A DNA stretch of 58,373 nt from assembly GCA_964466595.1 (NCBI GenBank), contig CAYXNR010000009.1:1-58373 (forward strand), given 5' to 3'. Of this stretch, positions 42,302 to 51,204 are shown in pieces. The first letter of the stretch is position 1. Each line of letters starts with the position of its first letter. A model generated the notes under the pieces. The model was given only the letters and a program-made list of their open reading frames with translations, searched no databases and was not told the origin of the DNA. The stretch is from JABDGC01 sp964466595 (lineage in GTDB: Bacteria; Pseudomonadota; Gammaproteobacteria; DSM-16500). The position numbers were made by a program, and so were the translations under genes.

Positions 42302-43705
42302 TTATCGACCTTGCCCAGCAAAATGCGGAGTAAAATTCTCAAAACGGGTATATTGACCTAAGAAGGTCAAGCGGAATTTATCGATGGGACCATTTCGATG
42401 CTTAGCAATAATGATTTCAGCGACGCCCTTGTCTGGGGTATTGTCATGGTAGACTTCGTCACGATAAATGAAAATGATTAAATCGGCGTCTTGTTCAATA
42501 GCGCCAGATTCGCGAAGATCAGACATGATGGGTCTTTTATCGGCGCGTTGTTCTAGGCCCCGATTGAGCTGGGAAAGTGCGATGACTGGTACTTTTAATT
42601 CTTTAGCCAAGGCCTTTAAAGAGCGCGAAATCTGAGAAATTTCCGCAGTGCGGTTTTCATTATAGCCAGGTACCTGCATGAGTTGTAAATAATCAATGAT
42701 GATTAAGCCCAATTGCCCTTGTTCTTTTGCCACCCGTCTTGCTCTGGCGCGTAATTCTGCAGGACTCAAGGCCGGTGTATCGTCAACAAAGAGTGGGCAT
42801 TCCGATAGCATGCTCACTGTTGAACTAATGCGAGGCCATTCCATATCAGACACTTTGCCGGTACGAAGCTTCAACTGATCAATACGAGATAGTGAAGACA
42901 ATAAACGCATGGCGATTGCTTCTCCAGGCATTTCCATACTGAAGGTTAAAACCGGTGTACCGGCTTTCAATACGACATGCTCGGCAATATTCATAGCGAA
43001 GGTTGTTTTACCCATGGAAGGCCGACCAGCAATGATGATGAGATCAGCGGGTTGCAGCCCAGAGGTCAGACGGTCTAGGTCATTATAGCCACTGGAAATA
43101 CCGGTAAGTGAATTATTCGAACTCGCGAGCGTATCCAAACGATCCATGGTTTTGCTTAAAATGGTTCGAATAGGGGTAGGGCCATCCACAGACGAGCCAT
43201 GTTCTGAAATAGCAAAAACTTGACGTTCAGCCTCATCAATCAACTCGGTAATGGAGCGGCCTTCAGGATGAAAGGCCTTGCTTGCTATCTCTTGAGCTGT
43301 CTGTATGAGTTTTCGAAGTACAGAGCGTTCGCGAACAATATCAGCATAAGCAATGATATTAGCAGCACTGGGGGTGTTATTGGCTAACTCCAGTAAATAA
43401 ACATCGCCGCCTGTTTTATCGAGTTCCTGTTTCTCAGCGAGGGTTTCTGTGAGAGTGAGTGTATCCACAGGCTTATTTTGCTCAATAAGCCGATCCATAG
43501 CGTTAAAAATAAGACGATGCTCATAGCGATAAAAGTCATCTTCTCGTATGCGATCTACAATTTGATCCCAAGCCCGATTATCCAGCATGAGCCCGCCTAA
43601 GACAGCCTGCTCTGCCTCCAGAGAATGAGGCGGTGTTTTCAGCGAATCAAGGTCCACAGAACGATTTTTATATTGTTTTTTTGAAACAAAAGTTGATTCA
43701 GCCAT
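42302..43705 (-). CDS. dnaB: Replicative DNA helicase DnaB
   Basis: The hexameric 5'-3' helicase of the replication fork. N-terminal domain: PPHSLEAEQAVLGGLMLDN near residue 23 and NTPSAANIIAYADIVRE. RecA-like motor: Walker A IIAGRPSMGKTTFAMNIA near residue 220, FSMEMPGEAIAMRLL, LIIIDYLQLM near residue 325 and LKVPVIALSQLNRGLEQR. The C-terminal DADLIIFIYRDEVY closes the domain. An ORF extension of 22 residues upstream looks unlike DnaB, so I start at the ATG before AESTFVSKKQ, giving 467 residues (E. coli 471). There is no intein. Confidence 0.96.
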   Translation of the reverse strand: MAESTFVSKKQYKNRSVDLDSLKTPPHSLEAEQAVLGGLMLDNRAWDQIVDRIREDDFYRYEHRLIFNAMDRLIEQNKPVDTLTLTETLAEKQELDKTGGDVYLLELANNTPSAANIIAYADIVRERSVLRKLIQTAQEIASKAFHPEGRSITELIDEAERQVFAISEHGSSVDGPTPIRTILSKTMDRLDTLASSNNSLTGISSGYNDLDRLTSGLQPADLIIIAGRPSMGKTTFAMNIAEHVVLKAGTPVLTFSMEMPGEAIAMRLLSSLSRIDQLKLRTGKVSDMEWPRISSTVSMLSECPLFVDDTPALSPAELRARARRVAKEQGQLGLIIIDYLQLMQVPGYNENRTAEISQISRSLKALAKELKVPVIALSQLNRGLEQRADKRPIMSDLRESGAIEQDADLIIFIYRDEVYHDNTPDKGVAEIIIAKHRNGPIDKFRLTFLGQYTRFENFTPHFAGQGR

Positions 43706-43791
43706 AGAAGCGAGATCTCTTATTACGCCTGCGACAATTATATAACTATGTGCCTGAATAATGCTATTCAAAAAATGTTTTAGTGATCAAG

Positions 43792-43814
43792 CAGGCCTCA
43801 GGTGTTGAGGCCTG
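43792..43814. promoter_or_regulatory. Perfect hairpin between rplI and dnaB
   Basis: CAGGCCTCA (43792-43800) and its complement TGAGGCCTG (43806-43814) form a nine-pair stem with a five-base loop. On the minus strand a T-run (ATTTTTTG) follows only 15 bases later, so it is not a standard terminator. It could be a partial attenuator or an RNA processing site that sets dnaB output relative to the ribosomal proteins upstream. Confidence 0.5.
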
Positions 43815-43845
43815 TTAAGGTAATAAGATGAAGACAGGAAGCTGC

Positions 43846-44298
43846 TTAGGCTTCAGAGATAATTTGTACTTTTATGGTCGCAGTAATGTCACTGTGTAGT
43901 TCGATGGCGATTTCATATTCACCCAACATACGCAGAGCACCGGCAGGCAAACGGATTTCACGCTTTTCAACAGCCACACCAGCTTTGGCAAAGGCTTCTG
44001 CAATATCGCGGGTGCCAATGGAGCCAAAGAGCTTGCCTTCTTCCCCGGCTTTTGAGGCGATAATTAAGGAGCCCAGGCCTTCGATGCTTTGTTGACGAAC
44101 AGCTGCTTCTGCTTGTTTCTGCGCTTGTAGTTTTTCAAGTTCGGCACGACGTTTTTCGAATTTTAGAATATTTTCTTTTGTAGCATACACGGCCTTGCCT
44201 TGCGGGATCAGAAAATTACGGCCATAGCCACGTTTGACTTTAACTTGCTCGCCTAAGGCTCCTAAGTTACGAACTTTTTCTAGTAAAATGACTTCCAC
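43846..44298 (-). CDS. rplI: 50S ribosomal protein L9
   Basis: L9 binds 23S rRNA and helps keep reading frame. The N-terminal domain shows EVILLEKVRNLGALGEQVKVKRGYGRNFLIP at residues 2-32, then the long connecting helix (about 40-75) and the C-terminal domain with AGEEGKLFGSIGTRDIAEA and IRLPAGALRMLGEYEIAIELH. I start at a GTG with AGAGG eight bases before it, because that gives the family N-terminus (M-x-VILL) and 150 residues (E. coli 149). A GTG three codons earlier would be too close to the ribosome-binding site. Confidence 0.95.
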   Translation of the reverse strand: MEVILLEKVRNLGALGEQVKVKRGYGRNFLIPQGKAVYATKENILKFEKRRAELEKLQAQKQAEAAVRQQSIEGLGSLIIASKAGEEGKLFGSIGTRDIAEAFAKAGVAVEKREIRLPAGALRMLGEYEIAIELHSDITATIKVQIISEA

Positions 44299-44328
44299 TG
44301 CTACCACCTCTTCATAAACATGAATTAA

Positions 44329-45318
44329 TCAATGAGAAAACCGTTTATTCAAGCGTCCGCGCCAATCAAGCCAAATATCGAGCAGCGCAGCCAGCGCAAG
44401 AAGTTGAAAAATTAAAGGTATTTTATAGGCTACCCACGTACCAATTAAAACCAGATAAAAAACCACTAAAAAAAGCGAAGTGAGACCCTTAAACTTATTT
44501 GCAGTGTAATGAACTAGGCTCAAACCTGCAAGACTGAAGGTCAAATATAAAACAGGTAATAGATCGAGCGCAAGAGCGATTTTAAGATAGGACAAGAAAA
44601 GCGTTGCCATGAATACGAGGCCGGCTACAGTGGTAAAGCGGATTTTATGTAATTCTTCTTTCAGGCGTTTGGGATCGAGAAGAGCGAGTTGCCACCATCG
44701 AGAAACAAAGAGTTGTAATAAAACATTGAATAAAAAAGAAGCTGTTAAAACCCCAGTGACATAAGGTTTGATGGTGTTTACAAAGCTAATAATTTCTGGC
44801 TCGAGAGCTTCCGTTGCTTCATGATTGGTATTTTCTTTATCTTTTACAAGCAAGGAGGAGGCGGAAGAGGGGGCTTCGAGGTTGGGAAAGATTTGTGAGA
44901 CATGCGTGTTTAATTGCTTTTCCCACCACACTTCTAGCTTGGGATTGGCTAGATGTGCTGTGAGTACGATGATGAGTCCAATTAAGGTTGTTAATTCAAG
45001 AACAATACTCCAGCTATCAGTACGCTTTAAGAGAACAGCAAAGCCCCAGGTTAGAAAATTGCTAGCAACGATCAGCCCAAGGACCCACAGTCCATCCGGC
45101 AGGGGAACGACGGGTAGGAGTAGCAAGCAGGGAAGCGTAGCAGCAATAAAGACCCAAAAACCATCTAAGGCATCCTGGCTTAGGGTGACTAAAGCGGCCA
45201 GGATAATCCCGAGAGTAGGTCCGATAAACTGGATGAAAGAGACGACAAAAGCTATTCCGATTGTTCGAAAACGGCTTTTGAGAATAAAGTTAGTAAAAGA
45301 GCGAAGTGAGACTGGCAT
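44329..45318 (-). CDS. Multi-pass membrane protein of the rpsR-rplI locus (YybS/DUF2232-like)
   Basis: A 329-residue integral membrane protein with about eight hydrophobic helices, for example IGIAFVVSFIQFIGPTLGIIL (20-40), FWVFIAATLPCLLLLPVV (54-72), LTTLIGLIIVLTAHL and VTGVLTASFLFNVLLQLFV. A charged loop (LVKDKENTNHEATEALEPE) splits the two halves. A membrane protein in this position, between rpsR and rplI, is a recurrent feature of gammaproteobacteria and Bacillus-like operons (YybS-type), but its function is unknown. The gaps to its neighbours (13 and 30 bases) indicate the same transcript. Confidence 0.75.
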   Translation of the reverse strand: MPVSLRSFTNFILKSRFRTIGIAFVVSFIQFIGPTLGIILAALVTLSQDALDGFWVFIAATLPCLLLLPVVPLPDGLWVLGLIVASNFLTWGFAVLLKRTDSWSIVLELTTLIGLIIVLTAHLANPKLEVWWEKQLNTHVSQIFPNLEAPSSASSLLVKDKENTNHEATEALEPEIISFVNTIKPYVTGVLTASFLFNVLLQLFVSRWWQLALLDPKRLKEELHKIRFTTVAGLVFMATLFLSYLKIALALDLLPVLYLTFSLAGLSLVHYTANKFKGLTSLFLVVFYLVLIGTWVAYKIPLIFQLLALAALLDIWLDWRGRLNKRFSH

Positions 45319-45331
45319 GTTAAGGAATTAT

Positions 45332-45562
45332 TTAATGCTTATCGCAAAAGGGTAACAAGGCCAAGTAGCGAGCCCGTTTAATGGCTTTTGTTAATTGGCG
45401 TTGATACTTGGCTTTTGTTCCGGTAATGCGACTTGGAACAATTTTACCGCTTTCAGTGACAAAGCGTTTTAAGAGATAAATATCTTTGTAATCGATTTCT
45501 TTAATTTTATTGGCTGTAAAATAACAATACTTTTTGCGTCGAAATTGCGTGGCTGTTGTCAT
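45332..45562 (-). CDS. rpsR: 30S ribosomal protein S18
   Basis: S18 binds the platform of the 30S subunit as a pair with S6. The 76-residue product carries FRRKKYCYFTANKIKEIDYKDIYLLKRFVTE and KIVPSRITGTKAKYQRQLTKAIKRARYLALLPF, matching the family along its whole length (E. coli 75). It lies 33 bases after rpsF on the same strand and probably depends on the rpsF leader for control. Confidence 0.97.
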   Translation of the reverse strand: MTTATQFRRKKYCYFTANKIKEIDYKDIYLLKRFVTESGKIVPSRITGTKAKYQRQLTKAIKRARYLALLPFCDKH

Positions 45563-45595
45563 AATTAATCTTCTCCGGGTATTGAGGCTAAGTCA

Positions 45596-46051
45596 TTAAT
45601 TTGCTGCTTTGGCGGTTTCCGATACTTCTTTTCTGCTGTAACGGGCTTCATCGGTCTGTCGCCCTCTGCCCTGCGACGAAAAGCCGCCTTCGGAGCCTTC
45701 ACGGCTGTCTTCTGCTTTATTTTCTTTTTCTTTCAAAAGAACAGAAGCTTCTGAAACAGCGCCTTTAACGCGCAAAATCAGGCTGCGGATAACGGCATCG
45801 TTAAAGCGAAAGGCATCTTTCATTTCTTTAAGCGTTTCATTGTCACAGGCGATATTCATCAGAATATAGTGAGCCTTAGAGATTTTATTAATAGGATAAG
45901 CCAATTGACGTCGGCCCCAGTCTTCAAGACGGTGAATTTTGCCTTTACGCTGGTTGATGATGTTACTGTAACGTTCGATCATCGCAGGAACTTGCTCGCT
46001 TTGATCGGGATGTACTAAAAAAACAACTTCGTAATGTCTTTGCTCGTTCAT
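45596..46051 (-). CDS. rpsF: 30S ribosomal protein S6
   Basis: S6 forms a heterodimer with S18 on the 30S platform. Residues 1-105 match the family: RHYEVVFLVHPDQSEQVPAMIERY, IHRLEDWGRRQLAYPINKISKAHYILMNIAC and FNDAVIRSLILRVKG. The following ~45 residues are a polar tail rich in Glu, Lys, Ser, Gly and Arg, longer than but similar in style to the acidic tail of E. coli S6. GGGAG lies six bases before the ATG and can be hidden by a leader hairpin. Confidence 0.96.
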   Translation of the reverse strand: MNEQRHYEVVFLVHPDQSEQVPAMIERYSNIINQRKGKIHRLEDWGRRQLAYPINKISKAHYILMNIACDNETLKEMKDAFRFNDAVIRSLILRVKGAVSEASVLLKEKENKAEDSREGSEGGFSSQGRGRQTDEARYSRKEVSETAKAAN

Positions 46052-46099
46052 AATTTGCTCCCTCTGGGTTAAAGCCTCATCCCGCAGAGGGATTGAGGC
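46052..46099 (-). promoter_or_regulatory. rpsF leader with two competing hairpins
   Basis: Two structures can form on the minus strand. Hairpin 1 pairs GCCTCAATCCC with GGGATGAGGC (46099-46074, one bulge, five-base loop). Hairpin 2 pairs TCCCTCTG (46092-46085) with CAGAGGGA (46066-46059) and buries the ribosome-binding site GGGAG. They share bases 46089-46092, so they exclude each other. An RNA motif that binds S6:S18 is known in many rpsF leaders; whether this is that motif or a different switch needs alignment. Confidence 0.5.
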
Positions 46100-46165
46100 A
46101 AGGAGATTGCTAAAAACCGACCATCCTACGCGAGAAACCGCTAAAATGCAAGAAGTAAGGCGCCT

Positions 46166-47275
46166 TTATAAGCTCGCTGCCTTCCCCTGTCTTAAATACC
46201 GTTCCTGCCGTCGAGTGCGGTCGCTGACTTTGCCAACCAGCTGTCCGCAGGCAGCATCAATCTCGGCACCACGGGTTTTACGAACAGTAGTATGCAGACC
46301 ACTCTTCATTAAAAGCTTCTGGAAGTGTGCAATGGTTTCCTGTGAAGATCGCTTGTAGTTCGTATAGGGAAAAGGATTAAAAGGAATTAGATTGATCTTT
46401 ACCTTCATCCCCTGTAATAAATTGATTAATTGCTTAGCATGTTCCGCGCGATCATTCACGCCATCGAGCATGACATATTCCATAGTCACTGAGCGGCGTT
46501 TATCATTTTTGAAATATTCTTTGCAAGCTGCCATCAAGGTCGCTAGCGGATATTTTTTATTCAAGGGGACCAGTTGATTGCGCAATTCATCATTAGGCGC
46601 ATGAAGGGAAACCGCCAAGGCAACCTCACTCACTGCGCGTAATTGATATAAAGTGGGGACGACACCCGCAGTACTCACCGTAACCCGCTTTTTAGAAAGA
46701 CCATAGGCATGATCATCTAACATGAGATTCAAAGCCGGTACTAGATTATCAAAATTGAGTAGTGGTTCGCCCATTCCCATCATGACCACATTACTCACGG
46801 GATGACTACCATTCACACGAAGCTGTCTCACAGCAAACCATAGCTGACTAATAATTTCAGCCGTAGTGAGATTGCGACTAAAGCCTTGTTTACCTGTCGA
46901 GCAAAAATCGCAATTGAGAATACAGCCGACTTGGGAAGAAATACATAAGGTGCCGCGGTTCCGTTCCGGAATAAAAACAGTTTCAATACAGTTGCCATCT
47001 TCCAAACGGAGCAGCCATTTTTCTGTGCCATCCAGTGCCTGATGATGATAGGCCACTTCTGGTATGCGGATTTCAGCAAAGCTTGCTAGTTTTTCTCGTA
47101 GCGTTTTGCTGAGATTGGTCATCGCCTGAAAATCGCTGAGACCTAATTGATGAATGCTTTTTAAGACTTGCTGCGCGCGAAAAGGTTTTTCTCCGAGTTC
47201 TAGAAAAAGTTGTTCCAGAGCGAAGAGCTGATAACCGAGTAGATTTATTTTTGGTGGACGCGCTGTCTCAAGCAT
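46166..47275 (-). CDS. rlmN: Dual-specificity 23S rRNA/tRNA adenine-C2 methyltransferase RlmN
   Basis: A radical-SAM enzyme that methylates C2 of A2503 in 23S rRNA and A37 in some tRNAs. The cluster-binding CxxxCxxC is in CILNCDFCSTGKQGF near residue 114, with VVMMGMGEPLLNFDN near residue 165, RVTVSTAGVVP, VSLHAPNDELRNQL and NLIPFNPFPYTNY following. The second catalytic cysteine is in RGAEIDAACGQL near residue 344. Length 369 (E. coli 384). Its ATG overlaps the ndk stop as TAATG, so the two genes are coupled. Confidence 0.96.
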   Translation of the reverse strand: MLETARPPKINLLGYQLFALEQLFLELGEKPFRAQQVLKSIHQLGLSDFQAMTNLSKTLREKLASFAEIRIPEVAYHHQALDGTEKWLLRLEDGNCIETVFIPERNRGTLCISSQVGCILNCDFCSTGKQGFSRNLTTAEIISQLWFAVRQLRVNGSHPVSNVVMMGMGEPLLNFDNLVPALNLMLDDHAYGLSKKRVTVSTAGVVPTLYQLRAVSEVALAVSLHAPNDELRNQLVPLNKKYPLATLMAACKEYFKNDKRRSVTMEYVMLDGVNDRAEHAKQLINLLQGMKVKINLIPFNPFPYTNYKRSSQETIAHFQKLLMKSGLHTTVRKTRGAEIDAACGQLVGKVSDRTRRQERYLRQGKAASL

Positions 47276-47721
47276 TAGGGCAGATCTTTAATATTAACTG
47301 ATTGAAAAATTTCTTCTGGCTGAAAGAAGAAAGCAATTTCCTGCTTAGCAGTTTCAGGCGCATCGGAGCCATGGACGGCATTATGGTCGATCGAATCAGC
47401 AAAATCAGCGCGAATGGTACCCGCTGCAGCCTCTTTGGGGTTAGTTGCACCCATGACCTGCCGGTTTAAAGCAATGGCATTCCTGCCTTCTAAAACTTGC
47501 ACCAAGACCGGACCCGAGCTCATAAATTTGACCAGGCTTGCAAAAAAGGGTCTGTCTTTGTGAATGCCATAAAAAGCTTCTGCTTGGCTCTGGCTGAGAT
47601 GCATCATTTTGGCGGCGGCAATACGTAAGCCGGTTTTTTCAAAACGACGATTGATTTCTCCAATCAAGTTTTTGGCAACAGCATCGGGTTTGATAATGGA
47701 TAAGGTTCTTTCAAAACTCAT
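47275..47721 (-). CDS. ndk: Nucleoside diphosphate kinase
   Basis: It balances nucleoside triphosphate pools by transferring phosphate through a histidine. The sequence opens MSFERTLSIIKPDAVAKNLIGEI and contains the active-site histidine in DHNAVHGSDAPETA near residue 117, with GATNPKEAAAGTIRADFA before it. Length 148 (E. coli 143). It precedes rlmN, a pairing also found in E. coli and Pseudomonas. Confidence 0.97.
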   Translation of the reverse strand: MSFERTLSIIKPDAVAKNLIGEINRRFEKTGLRIAAAKMMHLSQSQAEAFYGIHKDRPFFASLVKFMSSGPVLVQVLEGRNAIALNRQVMGATNPKEAAAGTIRADFADSIDHNAVHGSDAPETAKQEIAFFFQPEEIFQSVNIKDLP

Positions 47722-47787
47722 ACTATACTCTCCTCAAAGCGTGGTTTGATTTAAAGTTGGTCAGGAATTATAGCTATTTTATTGGGT

Positions 47788-49104
47788 TCAGGCTAGGGCG
47801 GCGATTTTATGCTGCCAGTTTTTTGCACGTTGACGCAATTCTTTTTCGTCCAGCGTCAGTAGTTCACGATTTTTTAAAAGACGTTTTCCCGCAACCCAAA
47901 CATCGCTAACCTCTTGGCGAGAGGCGCAATAGACGATTTGTGAGCAAGGATGATAAAGGGGTTGCGTTTCAATGGTATCCAGTTGAATGGCAATAAAATC
48001 AGCTGCCTTACCAATCTGCAAGGTACCAATGATCTGATCGAGTCCTAAGGCCTTGGCGCCATTTAAAGTCGCCATTTGCAAGGTTTCTCCGGCGGAAAGT
48101 GCTTGCGGATTGTGGCTACTGTGTTTAGCTAAAAAAGTTGCTGTTCTCATTTCAGAAAGCATATCTAGATCATTATTACTGGCCACGCCATCGGTACCGA
48201 GTGCAACATTCAGTCCGCGTGCCCGAAAGCGCATGACAGGGCAAGTACCACTTGCTAACTTCATATTGGATTCTGGACAATGAACCAGCTGCGGTTTTCC
48301 TTCCTGCAAAATATCAAGATCTTCTTCATTGATTTGAGTAAGATGAATAGCAATTAAATTTGGATTGACAAGATCCAGCTCTTGTAAACGTCGCAGCGGT
48401 CTTTTTTGAGTTTCTGCGAGAGACTGTTTGATTTCATCCTCGGTTTCTTGCACATGCATATTTATTTTTAAGTGATATCGTTCAGCAAAATCACGTACTT
48501 TAATTAAGCTCTTTTCAGCGACGGTATAAATAGCGTGAGGGGCTAGCGTGCAGCCAATACGTTCATGATTTTTGTATTTTTCATAGAAATCGAGACCCTT
48601 AGCGAGATACTCATCTAGGTTTTGCGCCCAGGGCGTTGGAAAATCAAGAACGGTAATGCCAATTTGGCCGCGTAGGCCGGCTTGTTCAGCTGCTTCTGCA
48701 GTCGCAGGCAGGAAAAAATACATTTCATTAAAACAGGTGGTTCCACTACGGATCATTTCGGCTGTGGCAAGTAAGGAGGCATCGTAGACTAAATCATGAG
48801 AAAGCCAGCTGCGTTCTGCCGGCCAGATATGATGATTGAGCCAATCCATTAAGCTTCGGTCATCTGCGAGGCCACGGAACATATTCATGCCAATATGGGT
48901 ATGCGTATTAATTAAGCCGGGTAAAAGCGCATGAGAGGAAAAATGTTCTACCACGCGGGCAGTATAATTTTTGTCAAGGTTTTGACTGGGCAAGAGATCG
49001 ATAATTTTTCCCTGAGAGATAATAAGGGCATGATTTTCTAAAAGCTGATTATTTTCACAGGGAATAATCCATCGTGCATGAATGATCTGATCGGCTTGTT
49101 TCAT
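47788..49104 (-). CDS. mtaD: MtaD-like amidohydrolase (methylthioadenosine/S-adenosylhomocysteine deaminase)
   Basis: A metal-dependent deaminase of the TRZ/ATZ group. Metal ligands are seen in LLPGLINTHTHIGMNMFRG near residue 66, CTLAPHAIYTVAEKSL near residue 190 and NMHVQETEDE near residue 220. The catalytic aspartate sits in ALGTDGVASNNDLDM near residue 300. The C-terminal beta region KAADFIAIQLD closes the amidohydrolase fold. Length 438 is typical. Close relatives deaminate 5-methylthioadenosine or S-adenosylhomocysteine, but related enzymes act on other N-heterocycles, so the substrate is not certain. Confidence 0.9.
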   Translation of the reverse strand: MKQADQIIHARWIIPCENNQLLENHALIISQGKIIDLLPSQNLDKNYTARVVEHFSSHALLPGLINTHTHIGMNMFRGLADDRSLMDWLNHHIWPAERSWLSHDLVYDASLLATAEMIRSGTTCFNEMYFFLPATAEAAEQAGLRGQIGITVLDFPTPWAQNLDEYLAKGLDFYEKYKNHERIGCTLAPHAIYTVAEKSLIKVRDFAERYHLKINMHVQETEDEIKQSLAETQKRPLRRLQELDLVNPNLIAIHLTQINEEDLDILQEGKPQLVHCPESNMKLASGTCPVMRFRARGLNVALGTDGVASNNDLDMLSEMRTATFLAKHSSHNPQALSAGETLQMATLNGAKALGLDQIIGTLQIGKAADFIAIQLDTIETQPLYHPCSQIVYCASRQEVSDVWVAGKRLLKNRELLTLDEKELRQRAKNWQHKIAALA

Positions 49105-49212
49105 GATTCACTATCAGATATTCAGTGATAAAAGTCAATTCAGATAGACAGTCTTCCTCAAGCAGAGTTAAGATAAACGCCCAAGGAAAAAGGTAGAGGA
49201 TAGAGGACATCC

Positions 49213-50196
49213 ATGAAGGCTAGTAAAAGCTACACTTGTTTGATTTTTTTATTGCTTTTCTCAGCTCAGATTTTTGCAGCAATCCCAGAAGCTAATCTTT
49301 ACCGGGTTATCAAAAGAAATTATGCGAATGAACCCGAACCGCAAGGCTTCACTATTTCAGCGCAGGATGAAGCCTTTCTCACCAAGCCAAACATTTCTAC
49401 TTATACGCAGCTTCATCCCGAGAACCCCAAGGCTATCTATACGCTGCCACCCTATCCTGCCACTGAATTCCTGCCCAAATTAGGAAAATGGATGACGGTG
49501 ATGGATTTTAATGGGCTGCCGAGTTATCTGTTTTCAGAAGCAGCCGCTCGCAGCTCCAAGACCACGCTGGTTCCTGCTCATTGGATTAGTCTCAAAAATA
49601 CCAGGGGGCAGTATATTATCGAACCTATCAATTATATTTTGATTGTATATGATTCTCAGAACAAACCCCTTGCTAAGCTCAACTCCATTTTTCATCAAAT
49701 TGGTTTTTCTGGCATAGCCGCTCCGCCTCAATATCACAGTGCCGGTTATTATGCCTATATCGGCGGGAAGCGCTTTCCCCAGTTAGTAACACCTGAAGGA
49801 AAAGCGCTGACTTATTCAAATGGTCATTTCCAATTGCAAAATGATCATTTAAGAATATTTGGCCTTTATCAGTTAAAGATAAATAAACAAGCGGTTGCTG
49901 TTTTTAGTGTAGCCATTTCAGAAGAATCGGGGCTCGCAGCGGAATTAGCAGGGCTCTCAGAAGAGCAGTTAAAATTGAAACTCGCTGAGATGGATCAGCA
50001 AAATATCAATGGTAGTTATTATAAAAATTACGGCCATCATTTCGTTTCCTTTGCAAATGCAAGAAATAATTTAGCGCTTGCCCTGATTAAGGCAGGCTGT
50101 AGCACCTATTATGCTAGCTTAGGTAATGTGGTCAATACGCTGGGCGAATCAACAGAAGATCATGACGGGAATGTTTATATCACTGTTATTAAATAG
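49213..50196 (+). CDS. Exported protein of unknown function, 327 residues
   Basis: A signal peptide occupies residues 1-22 (hydrophobic YTCLIFLLLFSAQIFAA). The mature part is a soluble, mixed alpha/beta chain with many Tyr and Asn residues. Notable segments are VMDFNGLPSYLFSEAA, VPAHWISLKN and HRIGFSGIA-like text (here FHQIGFSGIAAPPQYHSAGYYAY), ending in YASLGNVVNTLGESTEDHDGNVYITV. I recognise no domain with confidence. It lies 15 bases before three Lpg1974-type outer-membrane genes on the same strand, so it may be part of their operon. Confidence 0.65.
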   Translation: MKASKSYTCLIFLLLFSAQIFAAIPEANLYRVIKRNYANEPEPQGFTISAQDEAFLTKPNISTYTQLHPENPKAIYTLPPYPATEFLPKLGKWMTVMDFNGLPSYLFSEAAARSSKTTLVPAHWISLKNTRGQYIIEPINYILIVYDSQNKPLAKLNSIFHQIGFSGIAAPPQYHSAGYYAYIGGKRFPQLVTPEGKALTYSNGHFQLQNDHLRIFGLYQLKINKQAVAVFSVAISEESGLAAELAGLSEEQLKLKLAEMDQQNINGSYYKNYGHHFVSFANARNNLALALIKAGCSTYYASLGNVVNTLGESTEDHDGNVYITVIK

Positions 50197-50211
50197 AATA
50201 GGCTTTGTGTT

Positions 50212-51192
50212 TTGAAAAAAATTATTTTCATTTTATTGCTCTGTTGTTCTAGCCAGTTATTTGCTTTCCAAGCACAGCAAAAAGCTAGCAACATTTTTGC
50301 TTTTGCAGATGTATTGTTTTGGAAAGCCGGCGTGAGTGGCTCCGATAATTGGTCTCAAGTTATTACAGCAGCAAATACTAATTTTCAAACAGCCACCATT
50401 AATAGCGTCCCCTTTCAATATAATACCGGTTATCGAATTGGCATTGGCTATACGAAGCCTAGTGAGTTCTGGGATGCGCTTTTTTATTTTACAAGTTACA
50501 AAAGCAGAGGCTTGAACCAGCAGACTGGGAATGTTTATGTGGATTATGTCGGTAATTTTTTTGTCAATAATACGAATGGGGGTTCCATTGCGAATGCACC
50601 TTATTATGGGATGGGTGCAATACAGTGGAAGCTTATCTTTGATACCCTCGATCTAGAATTGGGCCATAGTTTTAAAATCGATAAGCTCCTGAGTCTTCGT
50701 CCTTATCTGGGCCTCAAGACTGCTCTCATCAACCAAAGCATTTATACTGCTTGGTTCAATCCAATCAATGTCGCCACCTTCACGCAGGCTTCTGAGAATT
50801 TACAGAATAACTATTGGGGAATTGGTCCGGTCTTGGGGCTCAAATCAATTTGGCCTGTTTATCAGAATGAAGCGCGTTCCTTAGGTATTTTTGCGGATCT
50901 ATCTGGCGCGCTTTTATGGGGGCATTGGAGTTTTGGTGATCACTATTCAAATAATTATCCCCTTTCAGTGACGGTCAATCACAGTGATCTGAATGGTGCT
51001 TCAACGATGGCAAGGGGACAAATTGGTTTGGAATGGGTAAGCCAATTTCGGACAGTAGATTTAAGTGCTCGCTTGGCTTATGAAGCACAGGTGTGGTTAA
51101 GCCAGCTTCAGTTTTACACCTATAACCAAGGCAGATTAAACAATTTAATGTCTTTACAAGGCGGTGTTTTTGAACTTTGTATTCATTTTTAA
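50212..51192 (+). CDS. Lpg1974-like outer-membrane protein, paralogue 1
   Basis: A beta-barrel porin-like protein of 326 residues. It seems to start at a TTG: the frame opens KKIIFILLLCCSSQLFAF, a good signal peptide, and no ATG is available before the cleavage region. The mature start FADVLFWKAGVSGSDNW, the middle LDLELGHSFKIDKLLSLRPYLGLKTALINQ, NYWGIGPVLGLKS, LLWGHWSFGD and the closing LSLQGGVFELCIHF (aromatic last residue, as for BamA substrates) all recur in the next two genes. The pattern matches the Lpg1974 pore-forming family of Legionellales. Confidence 0.83.
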   Translation: MKKIIFILLLCCSSQLFAFQAQQKASNIFAFADVLFWKAGVSGSDNWSQVITAANTNFQTATINSVPFQYNTGYRIGIGYTKPSEFWDALFYFTSYKSRGLNQQTGNVYVDYVGNFFVNNTNGGSIANAPYYGMGAIQWKLIFDTLDLELGHSFKIDKLLSLRPYLGLKTALINQSIYTAWFNPINVATFTQASENLQNNYWGIGPVLGLKSIWPVYQNEARSLGIFADLSGALLWGHWSFGDHYSNNYPLSVTVNHSDLNGASTMARGQIGLEWVSQFRTVDLSARLAYEAQVWLSQLQFYTYNQGRLNNLMSLQGGVFELCIHF

Positions 51193-51204
51193 AGCAAGAT
51201 TGAC

